Source: Whitmania pigra (lineage: Eukaryota; Annelida; Clitellata; Hirudinida; Haemopidae). From it: a stretch of 64,000 nucleotides of DNA. Under the pieces are notes generated by a model. It saw nothing but the letters and a program-made list of their open reading frames with translations. It had not been told where the DNA came from and made no database searches. Both the position numbers and the translations under genes were made by a program. Positions 11,742 through 22,139 of this stretch are shown here, piece after piece. The DNA lies in the NCBI GenBank assembly GCA_021613335.1, contig JAJTWR010000362.1:862501-926500 (forward strand). Direction: 5' to 3'. Every line of letters starts with the position of its first letter. The stretch's first letter is position 1.

Positions 11742-13556
11742 ATGGAATCCAGAAAAAGACCAGCTGAAGAATCTGTTACAATCGGGGATGAAAAACTGAT
11801 AATTCAGCCCCTAGGAGCAGGGCAAGAGGTGGGTAGGTCGTGCATCTACCTCAAGTACATGGGCAAAAAGGTGCTCATGGACTGCGGCATCCACCCGGGT
11901 AGGTCTGGCTTCGAAACTCTCCCATATTTTGACCTCATAGAAGACGAATTGGAGAATGTCGATCTTGTACTGATCACGCACTTTCACTTAGACCACTGCG
12001 GCTCCCTGCCTTGGCTCTTACTCAAGACCCGTTTCAAGGGTAGATGTTTCATGACCCACGCGACGAAAGCCACCTACAGATGGCTCCTTACCGACTACCT
12101 TAAAGTGAGTAACACTGCTGACAGACTCTACGACCAGAATGACCTGATGGAGAGCATGGACAAGATCGAAACTGTCAACTTTCACCAAGAGAAAGAGGTC
12201 AATGGGATCAAGTTCAGTTGCTACAAAGCCGGTCACGTCCTCGGCGCGGCTATGTTCATGGTCGACATTGCTGGCGTCAAAGTACTTTACACGGGCGATT
12301 TCAGCAGGCAGGAAGACCGCCATCTCATGTCAGCCGAGATCCCAAATGTTAGCCCCGACGTACTCATCGTGGAGTCCACCTACGGTACCCATGCACACGA
12401 GCCTAGAGAGGAGAAGGAAAAGCGATTCACCAACCTTGTCAGAGACATCGTTTTGAGAGGAGGAAGATGCCTTGTTCCCATTTGTGCCCTCGGACAAGCT
12501 CAAGAACTGCAGCTGATTCTGGATGAATTCTGGACCGCCCAACAGGAACTCCACGGCGTTCCGATATACTATGCCTCTTCCTTAGCCAAGAAATGCCTGG
12601 AAATATACAGAAACTATCCGTTCTCCATGAACGACAGAATGCAGAAACGCATGAAAGTCTCGAACCCATTCGATTTTAAGTACATTTCCTATCTCAGGAG
12701 CGTCGATCACTTTGACGACGCCGGACCGTCCGTAGTCCTTGCTAGTCCAGGCATGTTGCAGAGCGGAATCTCGAGGGAGCTCTTCGAAAAGTGGTGCACT
12801 GACAAGAAGAACGGCGTCATAGTGGCAGGGTATTGTGTCGAGGGCACCCTTGCCAGACAGATCCTCTTGGATCCAGAAGAGATCGTGTCAATGGGAGGTC
12901 AAAAGTTGCCTCTAAGGTGCTCGGTAGATTGCATCTCATTCTCGGCCCACACCGACTACCAGCAGACGAGCGAGTTTGTGCGGGCCATCAAACCGAGACA
13001 CATAGTGCTCGTTCACGGACAGCAGAACGAGATGAGTAGAATGAAGGCCGCTCTGACCAAGGAATACGCGGATCCCAACGGACATGCCTTGGACGTTTAC
13101 AACCCCAGGAATGGACAGGTAGTCGAACTGCCATTCAAACAGAACAAGCAGGTTCGAATTGTTGGGGAGTTTTCCAAGAAGATCATTAATGGCGAGTTAT
13201 TGACTGGAGTTATCATCAGGGAGAACTTTAAATGTCGGATAATGGCCCGAGACGACATCCCTAAGTACACCAACCTTCAGCCGGGGCTGATCATGCCACG
13301 CATCTCTGTACCCTTTTCTGGAACTTTTAACCAGATCCTCAGACACCTACTGAACGTTTGCAAAGACGTGGAGGTAATAGAATCTGGGTCCCCGTCGGTG
13401 ATGAAAGTCTACAAGAACATCACCGTCACGGTCAGTCCGGGCTCGATTTCCTTCCAGTGGGTCCACAACAGACTCACCGACACTCTGGCAGAATCACTGG
13501 GCCAGGCCATCGGCTCCATGCCACAAGATGTACCTGATTTGCCGATTGAATTTTAA
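11742..13556 (+). CDS. CPSF3: CPSF73-type mRNA 3'-end endonuclease, intronless and C-terminally short (604 aa)
   Basis: CPSF73 is the zinc nuclease that cuts pre-mRNA before polyadenylation, and histone pre-mRNA, working with CPSF100. The metallo-beta-lactamase core shows HFHLDH at residues 80-85, GHVLGAA with His165, [12 protein letters not shown] with Asp186, and the beta-CASP motifs SAHTDYQQ (His403) and LVHGQQNEM (His425), so all metal ligands are present. Choice over INTS11: the [10 protein letters not shown] start, [12 protein letters not shown] and SRQEDRHLM follow CPSF73. Oddities: the ORF is one exon; the ALGRAQE motif of the family reads ALGQAQE near residue 249; and the protein stops at 604 aa, whereas human CPSF73 has 684, lacking most of the C-terminal domain that contacts CPSF100 and symplekin. 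An AATAAA follows the stop by under 50 bp, which argues that the short end is real. Confidence 0.95.
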   Translation: MESRKRPAEESVTIGDEKLIIQPLGAGQEVGRSCIYLKYMGKKVLMDCGIHPGRSGFETLPYFDLIEDELENVDLVLITHFHLDHCGSLPWLLLKTRFKGRCFMTHATKATYRWLLTDYLKVSNTADRLYDQNDLMESMDKIETVNFHQEKEVNGIKFSCYKAGHVLGAAMFMVDIAGVKVLYTGDFSRQEDRHLMSAEIPNVSPDVLIVESTYGTHAHEPREEKEKRFTNLVRDIVLRGGRCLVPICALGQAQELQLILDEFWTAQQELHGVPIYYASSLAKKCLEIYRNYPFSMNDRMQKRMKVSNPFDFKYISYLRSVDHFDDAGPSVVLASPGMLQSGISRELFEKWCTDKKNGVIVAGYCVEGTLARQILLDPEEIVSMGGQKLPLRCSVDCISFSAHTDYQQTSEFVRAIKPRHIVLVHGQQNEMSRMKAALTKEYADPNGHALDVYNPRNGQVVELPFKQNKQVRIVGEFSKKIINGELLTGVIIRENFKCRIMARDDIPKYTNLQPGLIMPRISVPFSGTFNQILRHLLNVCKDVEVIESGSPSVMKVYKNITVTVSPGSISFQWVHNRLTDTLAESLGQAIGSMPQDVPDLPIEF

Positions 13557-13602
13557 CAAGTTGCCGGAGCAAATATTTTGATCGTAGAGAATAATTGAAG
13601 AA

Positions 13603-13608
13603 AATAAA
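13603..13608 (+). terminator. Poly(A) signal of the CPSF73 gene
   Basis: AATAAA 46 bp after the stop codon. It supports a genuine 3' end just after the shortened coding region. Confidence 0.6.
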
Positions 13609-14603
13609 TTATCGATATTTAACAATATACGCACGGGATCACCGAGGAATATCTAGACAACATAATTTATGTTACCATTATAATGACGATTTTAACAATA
13701 AAATGATTGATGAACTATGAAAATTTAACAGAACTTTTCAAATTCTATATCAATAGTCATTATATTAATATAATTGATCTATTATTATTATTTTCGTTCT
13801 AATTAATAATTTTAAAGTAATTAATTTCTAACGTTGCAAGTTGTTGCTGGCATCGGCTATTAAATCAATGCACCTCGCATTGTAATATGCTAAACATATT
13901 TTAAATGATAATGATGACTAATTATAATAATTTCTTAAACATTATTTTATATTATTTGTTTGGATTTTAAAATTTTGAAAATCGCGATACAAATTTAATT
14001 GAAATATATTTAAACAATTTAAACAATTGTCACCTGAATGTATTTTATCTGCAATTGTAATTTTTATTAATTTAAATCGGGGTTTCGAATTGTTTCAATT
14101 ATTAAAAAAAAATTTATTCAAAATTACTTCACACTCATTTGAAATTAATTGATGTTAGTAACACGTGGAAGATATCGAACATTAAAAGTCAATAATAATT
14201 TCGTTACAATGTTTTCAATGTTCTCATTGTTCTCAATAACGAATGCCCTTCGCTCAAGGTCATATTTGCTCAAAACAACAATGACATTTTCGAGCTACTA
14301 GTGAATTCTAAATGGCACTTAACTGTTAAATTTAACATTTAAATAAATAACAATATGTTATTACAAATTTCCAAGCGATTTAAACATTTAAATCACTAAA
14401 TCAAAATCAATAACAAAATGAGTCATAGCAGCGTCTGCACAGGGTGGTAGGAAATTTGCGGTCTGAATCGATTAGAAAAATTAAGTTTGTTACTGTTTTT
14501 AACCTTTTATTGATTTTTATTGGGTGCAGGGAGACTCCGAAAAAAGTATAAATTCTCCCGAGAAAAGGCAGTTTGGCAGTTGAAAGATTTTGTATTCTTT
14601 TGT

Positions 14604-14662
14604 ATTTAATGATATAGTCTGTCTTTTTGGGCAGCTAACAAAGCTAAAACAACTCTTAATTA
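14604..14662 (+). repeat. Upstream copy of metalloprotease exon-end/intron sequence
   Basis: Shares ATTTAATGAT, then CTTTTTGG, then CTAACAAAGCTAAAAC and ACTCT in the same order and spacing as 21313-21372, which is the end of the repeat-bearing exon plus its following short intron. The two copies lie 6.7 kb apart, the same distance as the 15.5/22.1 kb pair. Confidence 0.65.
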
Positions 14663-14689
14663 ATTAATGAAGTTTATTTCACTTTTTAG

Positions 14690-15030
14690 CTTATTGGCCA
14701 CAACTATCGAACACTAAAAATAAATATAAACCGTCATCTATCGAATGAATGAATTTAATTTTGTATTTATTATCGACATCTATCGAATTGTAAATAAATT
14801 AATGAAAACCGCCATCTAGTGAATGAGTTTTACTTTACTTTTTAATTTATTGGCGACATCTGACGAATGAAAAATAAATATAGACTGACACCTATCGAAT
14901 GCGTTTTACTTTAATTTTCAATTTCTTGGTGACATCTGACGAATGAAAAATAAATATATTAATTTTTGTATTTGTTAGCGACATCTATCGCATTCTCATA
15001 TAAAACAAATATTAACCGCATCTAATGAAA
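14690..15030 (+). repeat. Degenerate tandem repeat with CGACATCTATCGAATG cores
   Basis: Five or more diverged blocks of about 65-75 bp. Each combines a (G)CGACATCT[AG][TA]CGAATG-like core, a short AAAAATAAATATA linker, an ACCG.CATCTATCGAATG second core, and a GTTTTACTTTA tail. Too diverged to have arisen recently. It fills the place where the duplicated gene's last two exons would be expected. Confidence 0.6.
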
Positions 15031-15492
15031 TAATGAGTTTTATTCAATAGTAATAATATAATAATAATGGTAATAATATTAATAATTTATCGTTGAAATT
15101 TTTTCGGAACGTCCATTGACAACTTCAAATTTTCATCTTGTTGCCCAAAATAATAAAATAACGATGTTGATGTGGCAATTCGCTGTAACTTCCAGGAAAT
15201 TTTGTTTTCAATCAGATTTAGAGTTTGCCTTAACGTATGAAAAGATTTCGTCATCGTCATTATTAGTAGAGATTCCGGAAAAAGAATGACGATGGCGCAA
15301 TAACATGAAATAACATGAGGACATCTAATGGTGTCTGAGAAAGATGAATTTAAATTAATGCTTTGAATTAAAATATTTAAGAGCTCATTTCATGATTATT
15401 GTAACAATATATTATAATTTTATATATAATATTATAATCATTTTTAAAGATTTTATCAAGCTTTCCACTCCATATTCATGTAACCTTTTACA

Positions 15493-15800
15493 ATTGAGAC
15501 AATTTCGATTTGTCAATAAAAAGTTAGAGGTTTTAGAATTGTTTTTAAATTTGAAAAAAATATTAACTGGGAGAATCATTCCATCGTCACATCATTTGCA
15601 AGCTTATTTGAATTCAATTCCATTTATCGAATAATCAGATTAATTTATTAACAAATTACGTGCCCCTCTGAAACGTTTAAAAATGCCTTCTAACAATGTC
15701 TCTTCTAAACAACTCTTACCGCGGCTTGACGATTTGGAATGATTTAGAATTGAATTGCTATTTAGAATTATGAATTGAGGCATTTCATAAATTTTGCAAA
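15493..15800 (+). repeat. Copy 1 of a 300-bp flank duplication (unoccupied site)
   Basis: Begins AATTTCGATTTGTCAATAAA and matches 22140-22940 along its length, including GAGAATCATTCCATCGTCAC, AGCTTATTTGAA, TTATTAACAAATTA and TAGAATTGAATTGCT. Here left and right halves are continuous at about 15590-15601. In the second copy a LINE fragment separates them. Confidence 0.85.
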
Positions 15801-15869
15801 AAAAAAAACCAAGCAACATCAATATCGTAGGAAGTTCCGAATAAATAACCACCTTCTCATCCATGAAGT

Positions 15870-16045
15870 CCAAAACCTCGGACGCCCCGGACGAGACACC
15901 AGGGTTGCCCGGGGCAAAAGTATCGGGTCAATCGTCGTCGCTTCTTTCCTCGCCTGGGGAAGGCCTCCTGTAAAAATGCTTCTGTTCAGGAATAAAATTT
16001 GCGAAGTTTGTAGCGCGCGTGCTCCGTACCATGGCTCTGGTTCAT
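15870..16045. other. GC-rich patch of unknown nature before the metalloprotease gene
   Basis: About 175 bp, clearly richer in G+C than the AT-rich sequence around it, with TTGCCCGGGGCAA near 15903-15915. Both strands have open frames of about 60-80 codons here, but neither resembles a known family. It could be a mobile-element remnant or a promoter-proximal region. Confidence 0.25.
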
Positions 16046-16523
16046 AGTAGCTGTTAATCAAGTAACTAGAAATTCCAACTGGTTAGGAATATTGATTCAT
16101 TGTTAGCATTGTTGGATCGATAAGCATCGATTGTGTCAACTAATGGTGCTGAATAGCAGAATAATAAGTGTCAATGATCATCTTATCACGCCATAATTCC
16201 AGACTACAAAGAGGTAATCGTAGCTATTTTAGTCAGGCAACAAGAAGATGTTTGGAATAACGATTTATTGTTAGCATTGTTAGATTTGAACAATAAACTT
16301 GTAAACCATTTCTTATAAATAACAATTTGACGGAGAAGTACATGAACTCGCATAAGCATTTTGGAGAATGGTAAATTTCATTTTACGTACTTGTCGCCAG
16401 TGATGTCATTTCAGCTTTTGCTAAGGGAGGCAAATTCTCGAATATCTTGAAGAGATGATCTTTTTTCGCTTTTAACCAATTTCGTAATAATAATTCAAAA
16501 TTATATTCATTCAGTATTTCCAG

Positions 16524-19500
16524 AGTTTCGGAGCACCAACCTATCTACTACTGCTTGTCTGTGTCCACCTAGCAATTTCGAGAGAAGTAGAAAGACGTAA
16601 TAATTTACTTTTAATAACATAAATAATATTTATTTTATGTCCTTAATATATATCAATAAATGAATCATATTGCATGCAATAATAATGTTCTTTACATAAT
16701 TTCACAACCGATTTAATCGCAGTAAAACCACGATGGCTCTACAACGAGGATAGCAAGGACAGCAATACAGCATCACTACCGGACTCCATCGAATTAGACC
16801 TTGAACTTCAGAGTGGTAAAATAACCTTGAACCTAATCAAGCAATCAAGAAATCCAATCAAGCCACCCCTGATAATAACAGAGTCGGAAGGTCAAAGTTC
16901 AATTTGGAGACAATCCGAACAAGTTAGTTGGACAAACATGGAAATACGATGTGGAAATAATTTAATATAAATCTTTTTTATAGTAATTCAATAATTATAC
17001 ATTTATTTAAAATTAATTAATGTTAATATTAAAAAACGTGTGTTAATGTTGATCAAATTAATTTCTTAAGATGCTGGGCGACTACAAAGATTTCTTATTC
17101 GATGCCATTGCCACTGTGACCATCAAACAAGTAGATGGTTTAAGAGAAATATATTATGTAAGTCGTTGTTGCAGAATCAAAATCAAAGCTAATAGTAATA
17201 ATGACATTATAATATTCTATCAAAATAATTACATATATGTAGTATATATAGTATTAATAATATTAAGCTTGATTACGATCACGATTTCAATTATTTTATT
17301 TATCTACCGAATATTGTCTAAAACACAATGTCTTGTAATAATTATACATAAAGATGCAATTCATTGCGCATACATAAACTATATTACACGTAATGTCGTG
17401 TGACATGTAATCGACATTAGAATATTATTTTTTTAAATCTCAGATGATCACATTCTCTCATGGCGACAATTCATTTTACCTGGGACCGAGTGCCGTCATG
17501 TTAGGCCTTCATTTTACGGGAGACACAAAGAAAGATGGAAATGAGGAAGAAATGAACACTAAAGTTCTCAACGTTGATGGCGTAATCCATGCACTCCTTC
17601 AAACCCCAGCAAAAGAATTAAGACAAGACTTGAACGTGGTCGAAGGTGAATGTTCATAATTCCAGTCTCTTTAGAATAATAATAATATTAATATTAATAT
17701 TAATAATGAAAAATGATAAATTACTAACATTAATATTAATAACTAAACAAGATAACAAAGTTGTTATTATAATTATTAAATAATTCGTAATGTTGTTTGT
17801 GTTATAATAAATTTATCGTTAATATTCTCTAAAGTAACTAAAAGTAAAGTTAAACAATAAAGTAAATTACCCTGAACCTATCTGTTTTAAATTAACATGA
17901 AGATTTTCATTGTTAGGAAAGAGAATTATGAAAAGATCAAGAACTAACCAGGCAATTAAGGAACTGGCAACAGTCAGAATATTTACAGTCATTGACTACA
18001 CGCTTTTTAAAAGGTCAATTGCTTGTCAGGTTTGATGAGTATAGAAATGAAAGAATAAATTATGCTAATCTTGCCCTAAAAACACTAATTAAAAATTATA
18101 TTCATAAAATTTATTAAGGTTTTGTGAAGTAAGTAAAGCCGAAACTGAAGAACAAAGGAAGGAAGATGCAAGGATAACTATTCAATACATCTTCACTCAT
18201 TTGATGGAAGTAGTAAGTAGTATTATTAACTGAAACATTAATGTCCTAGTTGAAGCTGTTATTCTTAAGTTTTAATCAATACCTATAATAAAATATAATA
18301 AAACTAATTATGAAACATCAGACAAGAAATTAGAAAATATAATAACATTTTATAAATATCCCTAGTATCCTTAATGCAAAATTTAGAGATAAATAAAGTG
18401 TTAGCAATTTGTTAAATCGTGTAAATGTAACAGTTGAAAAAGGTTTACGAAAGAATTGAAATTAACCATATAAAGTTCACCACCACATGGGTTGGTGCAT
18501 TCATAGCAGAAGTGAGTCGCTAATAGTAAATGAACACATTTCAAAGATTTTCATTAAATTAAAAAAATTATTCAGAATGCCACTGCATTACCATTTATCG
18601 AAAAATCAATGAATAATAATAGTAAAATTGATGCTGACCACATTCTGGATAACATTAAAGAATGGCTTAAAAGCAAACAAGAAACAGATGAAGGGAAATG
18701 GCCACATTATGACTACCTCGCTGCTTTTACAAGGCTATTACATAAAATATTGATGCAATTTATATTTTACTTGTTGAAATGTAGATGATGAAAATTTTAA
18801 CACATCATATAAATATAGAATATATAAAATATATGTGTGTTTTAAACATTTCAATACAAACTTGTATCTATAGACTTGGAATGGAACGAAAAAACTTTGC
18901 TTCTTTGACTATTATCGGCATTACATGGTCCGACCAAATTTGTACTGAATACAGGTTTGGTATGGTTATTTTCGAGACATTTTACCAAACGGTAACAACA
19001 CTGGCCCACGAATTAGGACACAGGCAAGTTTCTAATTGATTTTGTTAAATAAAAATTGTGTTCTCATCATTTTATGATTATTTCTTATTTAAATTATTTA
19101 AAAATCTGGTTGATACGTCATATTTATATATGATTCCATTGAATCAGTACCTATTATTTATACCTATTTATTCATACAAGTCTGGGCATGGATCACGATT
19201 ATGATTATAGCAGTTGCAATTCAACTGATTTCATCATGAACCATTTATCATACGTAAAAAACGACCTTCAACACTCTACCTTCTTCTTTTCTAATTGTTC
19301 ACTTGCTAAATTGAAACAAGGACCTCGTCATAATGGCTGGAATTGGTGAGTAAATGTTAACGAAAAATGAAAGCCGTTCCTTCGAACTCACTAGCCAAGT
19401 GTAAAATTTAAACGTCTCAATTTCTGTAATTTATGCGCATTATAGGATAAAAACTGTAAACTGTTTGAAGAAAGGTGAAGACTTCAAGAAGGGTAGAGTG

Positions 19501-21903
19501 AGGGACATCTTTCTAAGTTTATATCCAGGCCAAATTTTTGATCCAGATGAACAATGCAGAATGAATATTAAGCCTGATTCCCTCTACGTGTCTGTAAGTA
19601 ACAAACACTTAATTTTAATTTTGGTCACTGTTTGTTGCCATTACACTGTTTGTTAGCTTCCAGATTGGGAGCATTATTCGAATTGGACGGACGTAGATGC
19701 GATGTGCTATATTATAAAAAACACATGTAGAAACATAAACCCCTTGATCAACCTATAACATTTGTGATATATAGGTCACTCTTATCTATTTGTTGATGGC
19801 TTATACAGGGACATTCTTAGCCATAAAATCAGGTTTTATGAAGTGATGTAAGCTTGAAGCTTTGTCGGTAACAGTTGGTGAGATAATAGATCGAAGGAAT
19901 ATTTTAAAGTCGAAGTATAGTTTATTATGCCGCTGTCCTGGCTCGGTTGCAAAGACAGTTACCAGTCATTAGTAAATTAATTTTTATTTCATACTAAATC
20001 GCCGCGATTGGTAATGAAAAGTCAATATTACCTTTTCGAAAGTTTGCTTATTTTATATCTTCGTGAAAGATTTTACATCAAATTCTAAACCATTTTTTGA
20101 AGGATGGTGCATATGCTGATACAAGATGCAAGTATCTACGTTGCTCTAATTTAATTACGTTTTTGACAATGGATGGAACTACATGTGCCAATGGGGCTTG
20201 GTGTCTCAGTGGAAAATGTGTAACTGATAAAAGAGCCCCAAGAGCTCCAGGTAACTAAGAATGGATGTTTATAGTGTCTTAAAATGCATAATTTAATTTT
20301 ATGAAAATACCACGATCAACCTTGCTTATGTTATCCATGTGGATATTTGTTGATGACGATCCATTCAACCATAACCTATTGTAACCTTTACCAGAGCGAT
20401 GCATCTATGGAGATTATTCCACTGACCTTTGCAGAAAATTGGTTAAAAAAAATTCAACAGTTTGCTTAAATCTACAACAGCAATGCTGCTTATCATGCTC
20501 TAGCAACTGGACTATCAATGGAGGTAATGATGCAGACTTTAACGAATCCATATAACAATCACTTATTATAAGCTACATTACTAGAAATTAAAATGAACTA
20601 AAACTAAAATAATAAAGTAACATACGGTGTCGATTTTAGCAACACATAAATTAATATTTGTCATCATTTGTCTAACCTTAGAGTCATTGTAAAAACAAGC
20701 ACTTAATCAATATTTTTTGCTAAAACAGATTGCAAAGATGTTTCAGATGAGTGCACCAGTCTCGAACCGAGGGACTGTTATTACGATTATTATGCCTCTA
20801 TCTGCTGCAAAACCTGTCGGGCTCTCGTCCAGAATCCGTCCGATGCCAACTGCCTCTACGGAGACAAAGGAAAAGATTGCGCGGACATTGTTCCAGAAGT
20901 GTGTCACCTCTCCAAAAAATACTGTTGTCAAACATGTGCCGCTTATTTTCCATCCTCTAAAACAACTCACATCGTCTCTGAATCTCAAGCTACTACAAGT
21001 AGTTCTTCCACAACAGGAATTCCAATTACTACTTCCATTACAACTCACATCGTCTCTGAATCTCAAGCTACTACAAGTAGTTCTTCCACAACAGGAATTC
21101 CAATTACTACTTCCATTACAACTCACACCGTCTCTGAATCTCAAGCTACTACAAGTAGTTCTTCCACAACAGGAATTCCAATTACCACTTCCATTACAAC
21201 TCACATCGTCTCTGAATCCCAAGCTACTACAAGTAGTTCTTCCACAACAGGAATTCCAATTACCACTTCCAAAACCACTCCTTCCGCAAAGACAACTTTA
21301 TCTACAAGTTCAAGTATGGATTTAATGATTTAATCAGCCTTTTTGGACTACTAACAAAGCTAAAACGACTCTCTTTTTTCCAAGGTTCTTGCACCCAAAA
21401 AGACTACCACGGCGTGTTGGAATACATCAACGTGTGGGGCAATAAGTTTTTACTGAATTGCAAGCAATTGGTTAATCTTAACTCCAGCTTCTGTTACGAC
21501 GATGCCGTTCAAGAATATTGCTGTGCTTCGTGCAGCGCCGTTAAAATGGTCGACACCAAAGGTGAAATGAATGATATTCGTTATAGAAAGTAAAACTTAT
21601 GATTTTATTAATATTCTAATAGTGTTAATTAATAGGTCACGATATACGGGAGTTAATGGCGTTTGTCGAAGATTAATATTTCGCTAATCGATCGCTAAAA
21701 AGTATTTAATCGAAGATTATCGTTCAGATTACTGCAAAAGCGACAATGACAAGGTTTTCCTGAAAGGCTTTTCAAGGAATGTCACTTGCACGCAATTAGT
21801 CAAGTACTACCGCCGCCTTTGCGATGACGAAGAAACAAAAAAGAAATGTTGCAAGTCTTGCGGATTCACCATCAGGCCATTGAGACGGAAAAACATTTTT
21901 TAG
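16524..21903 (+). CDS. Secreted ADAMTS-like zinc metalloprotease (reprolysin, M12B) with ShK-like modules, 17 exons
   Basis: A secreted endopeptidase by family. Exons: 16524-16596, 16723-16922, 17071-17157, 17444-17645, 17917-18013, 18119-18212, 18434-18511, 18576-18733, 18874-19023, 19181-19345, 19446-19593, 19657-19692, 20103-20250, 20395-20523, 20729-21313, 21385-21561, 21728-21903; phases agree and give about 900 codons. The first exon encodes a hydrophobic signal (YLLLLVCVHLAI) but no ATG, so the start is in an unseen exon. A propeptide follows. The catalytic domain opens at RIFTVIDYTLFKR and carries HELGHSLGMDHD, the complete zinc site, split by an intron. Next are an ADAMTS-type PGQIFDPDEQC segment, a Cys-rich segment with CANGAWCLSGKC, two cysteine modules, a Ser/Thr-rich repeat, and two more modules. 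Exon 19657-19692 is the least certain. No thrombospondin repeat (CSRTCG) is visible. Resembles arthropod salivary or venom metalloproteases, but its role here is unknown. Confidence 0.87.
18734..18873 (+). other. Probable GC-AG intron
   Basis: The donor reads ACAAG|GCTATT and the acceptor ATAG|ACTTGG. Joining gives ...AAFT-RLGME..., continuous with the reprolysin fold and in frame. No GT donor nearby keeps the frame. The donor beyond GC is weak. Confidence 0.6.
19024..19180 (+). other. GC-AG intron interrupting the zinc-binding motif
   Basis: The donor is CACAG|GCAAGT, a good GC-type donor. Its acceptor is TACAAG|TCTGGG. Splicing makes the serine codon inside HELGHSLGMDHD, so the join is confirmed by an invariant motif. 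Confidence 0.85.
20395..20523 (+). other. Cysteine module 1 (ShK-like) of the metalloprotease
   Basis: One exon, phase 1 to phase 1, so it is a symmetrical module. Pattern C-IYGDYSTDL-C-...-C-...-CC-LS-C. The closely spaced CC-x2-C ending recurs in all five modules. Confidence 0.7.
20729..20964 (+). other. Cysteine modules 2 and 3 of the metalloprotease
   Basis: Two modules in one exon, ending ICCKTC and YCCQTC. Each has six cysteines with the same CC-x2-C end as the neighbouring module exons, which suggests module duplication followed by intron loss or fusion. Confidence 0.7.
20965..21276 (+). repeat. Four tandem 78-bp coding repeats (26-aa Ser/Thr-rich units)
   Basis: Units at 20965-21042, 21043-21120, 21121-21198 and 21199-21276 are nearly identical, differing at a handful of bases. 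Each encodes a unit starting THIVSESQATTSSSSTTG. The Ser/Thr content suggests an O-glycosylated, mucin-like linker between cysteine modules 3 and 4. Near-identity implies recent expansion or homogenisation, and copy number probably varies between individuals. Confidence 0.95.
21385..21903 (+). other. Cysteine modules 4 and 5 of the metalloprotease (last two exons)
   Basis: Exon 21385-21561 encodes a module ending YCCASC, and exon 21728-21903 one ending KCCKSC followed by a basic tail (RPLRRKN) and stop TAG. Both are phase-1 modules like the first. Confidence 0.75.
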
Positions 21904-21934
21904 CATTTCAATAGATCTTTTATCATTTAAAGTT

Positions 21935-21940
21935 AATAAA
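21935..21940 (+). terminator. Poly(A) signal of the metalloprotease gene
   Basis: AATAAA 31 bp after the stop codon. Confidence 0.55.
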
Positions 21941-22139
21941 CGTACAACTTTTAATTAAGTGGCATGTATGATTCATTTTTAAATTGCTTTATTAAATGTT
22001 TGGTCATACTAATAAGCAAATAAGTAGAACGTAAATGGGAATTTTGCTCAATTAAAATACAACCTTTTTTCTGTTCTCACACCCTAAAAGTGTTCCAATT
22101 GACAATTGACTAAAAAAAAAACAGGGAAACAGCAGAGAT

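Larger units (their letters stand above)
13609..16523. other. Spacer between CPSF73 and the metalloprotease, with decayed duplicate sequence
   Basis: AT-rich, without a recognisable intact gene. It includes a segment at 14604-14662 resembling the metalloprotease intron near 21313-21372, a degenerate tandem repeat at 14690-15030, a copy of the downstream flank at 15493-15800, and a comparatively GC-rich patch at 15870-16045. Confidence 0.6.

Noticed and set aside
11742..13556. Assignment of the 604-aa nuclease to INTS11
   Set aside because: Sequence details ([33 protein letters not shown]) follow CPSF73, although its length is close to INTS11's roughly 600 aa.
15775..16061. Overlapping 80-90 codon frames on both strands near 15.9 kb
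   Set aside because: No family resemblance; kept only as a GC-rich patch of unknown nature.
20965..21276. A CRISPR-like array
   Set aside because: The repeats are directly contiguous, without unique spacers, and are in frame within an exon.
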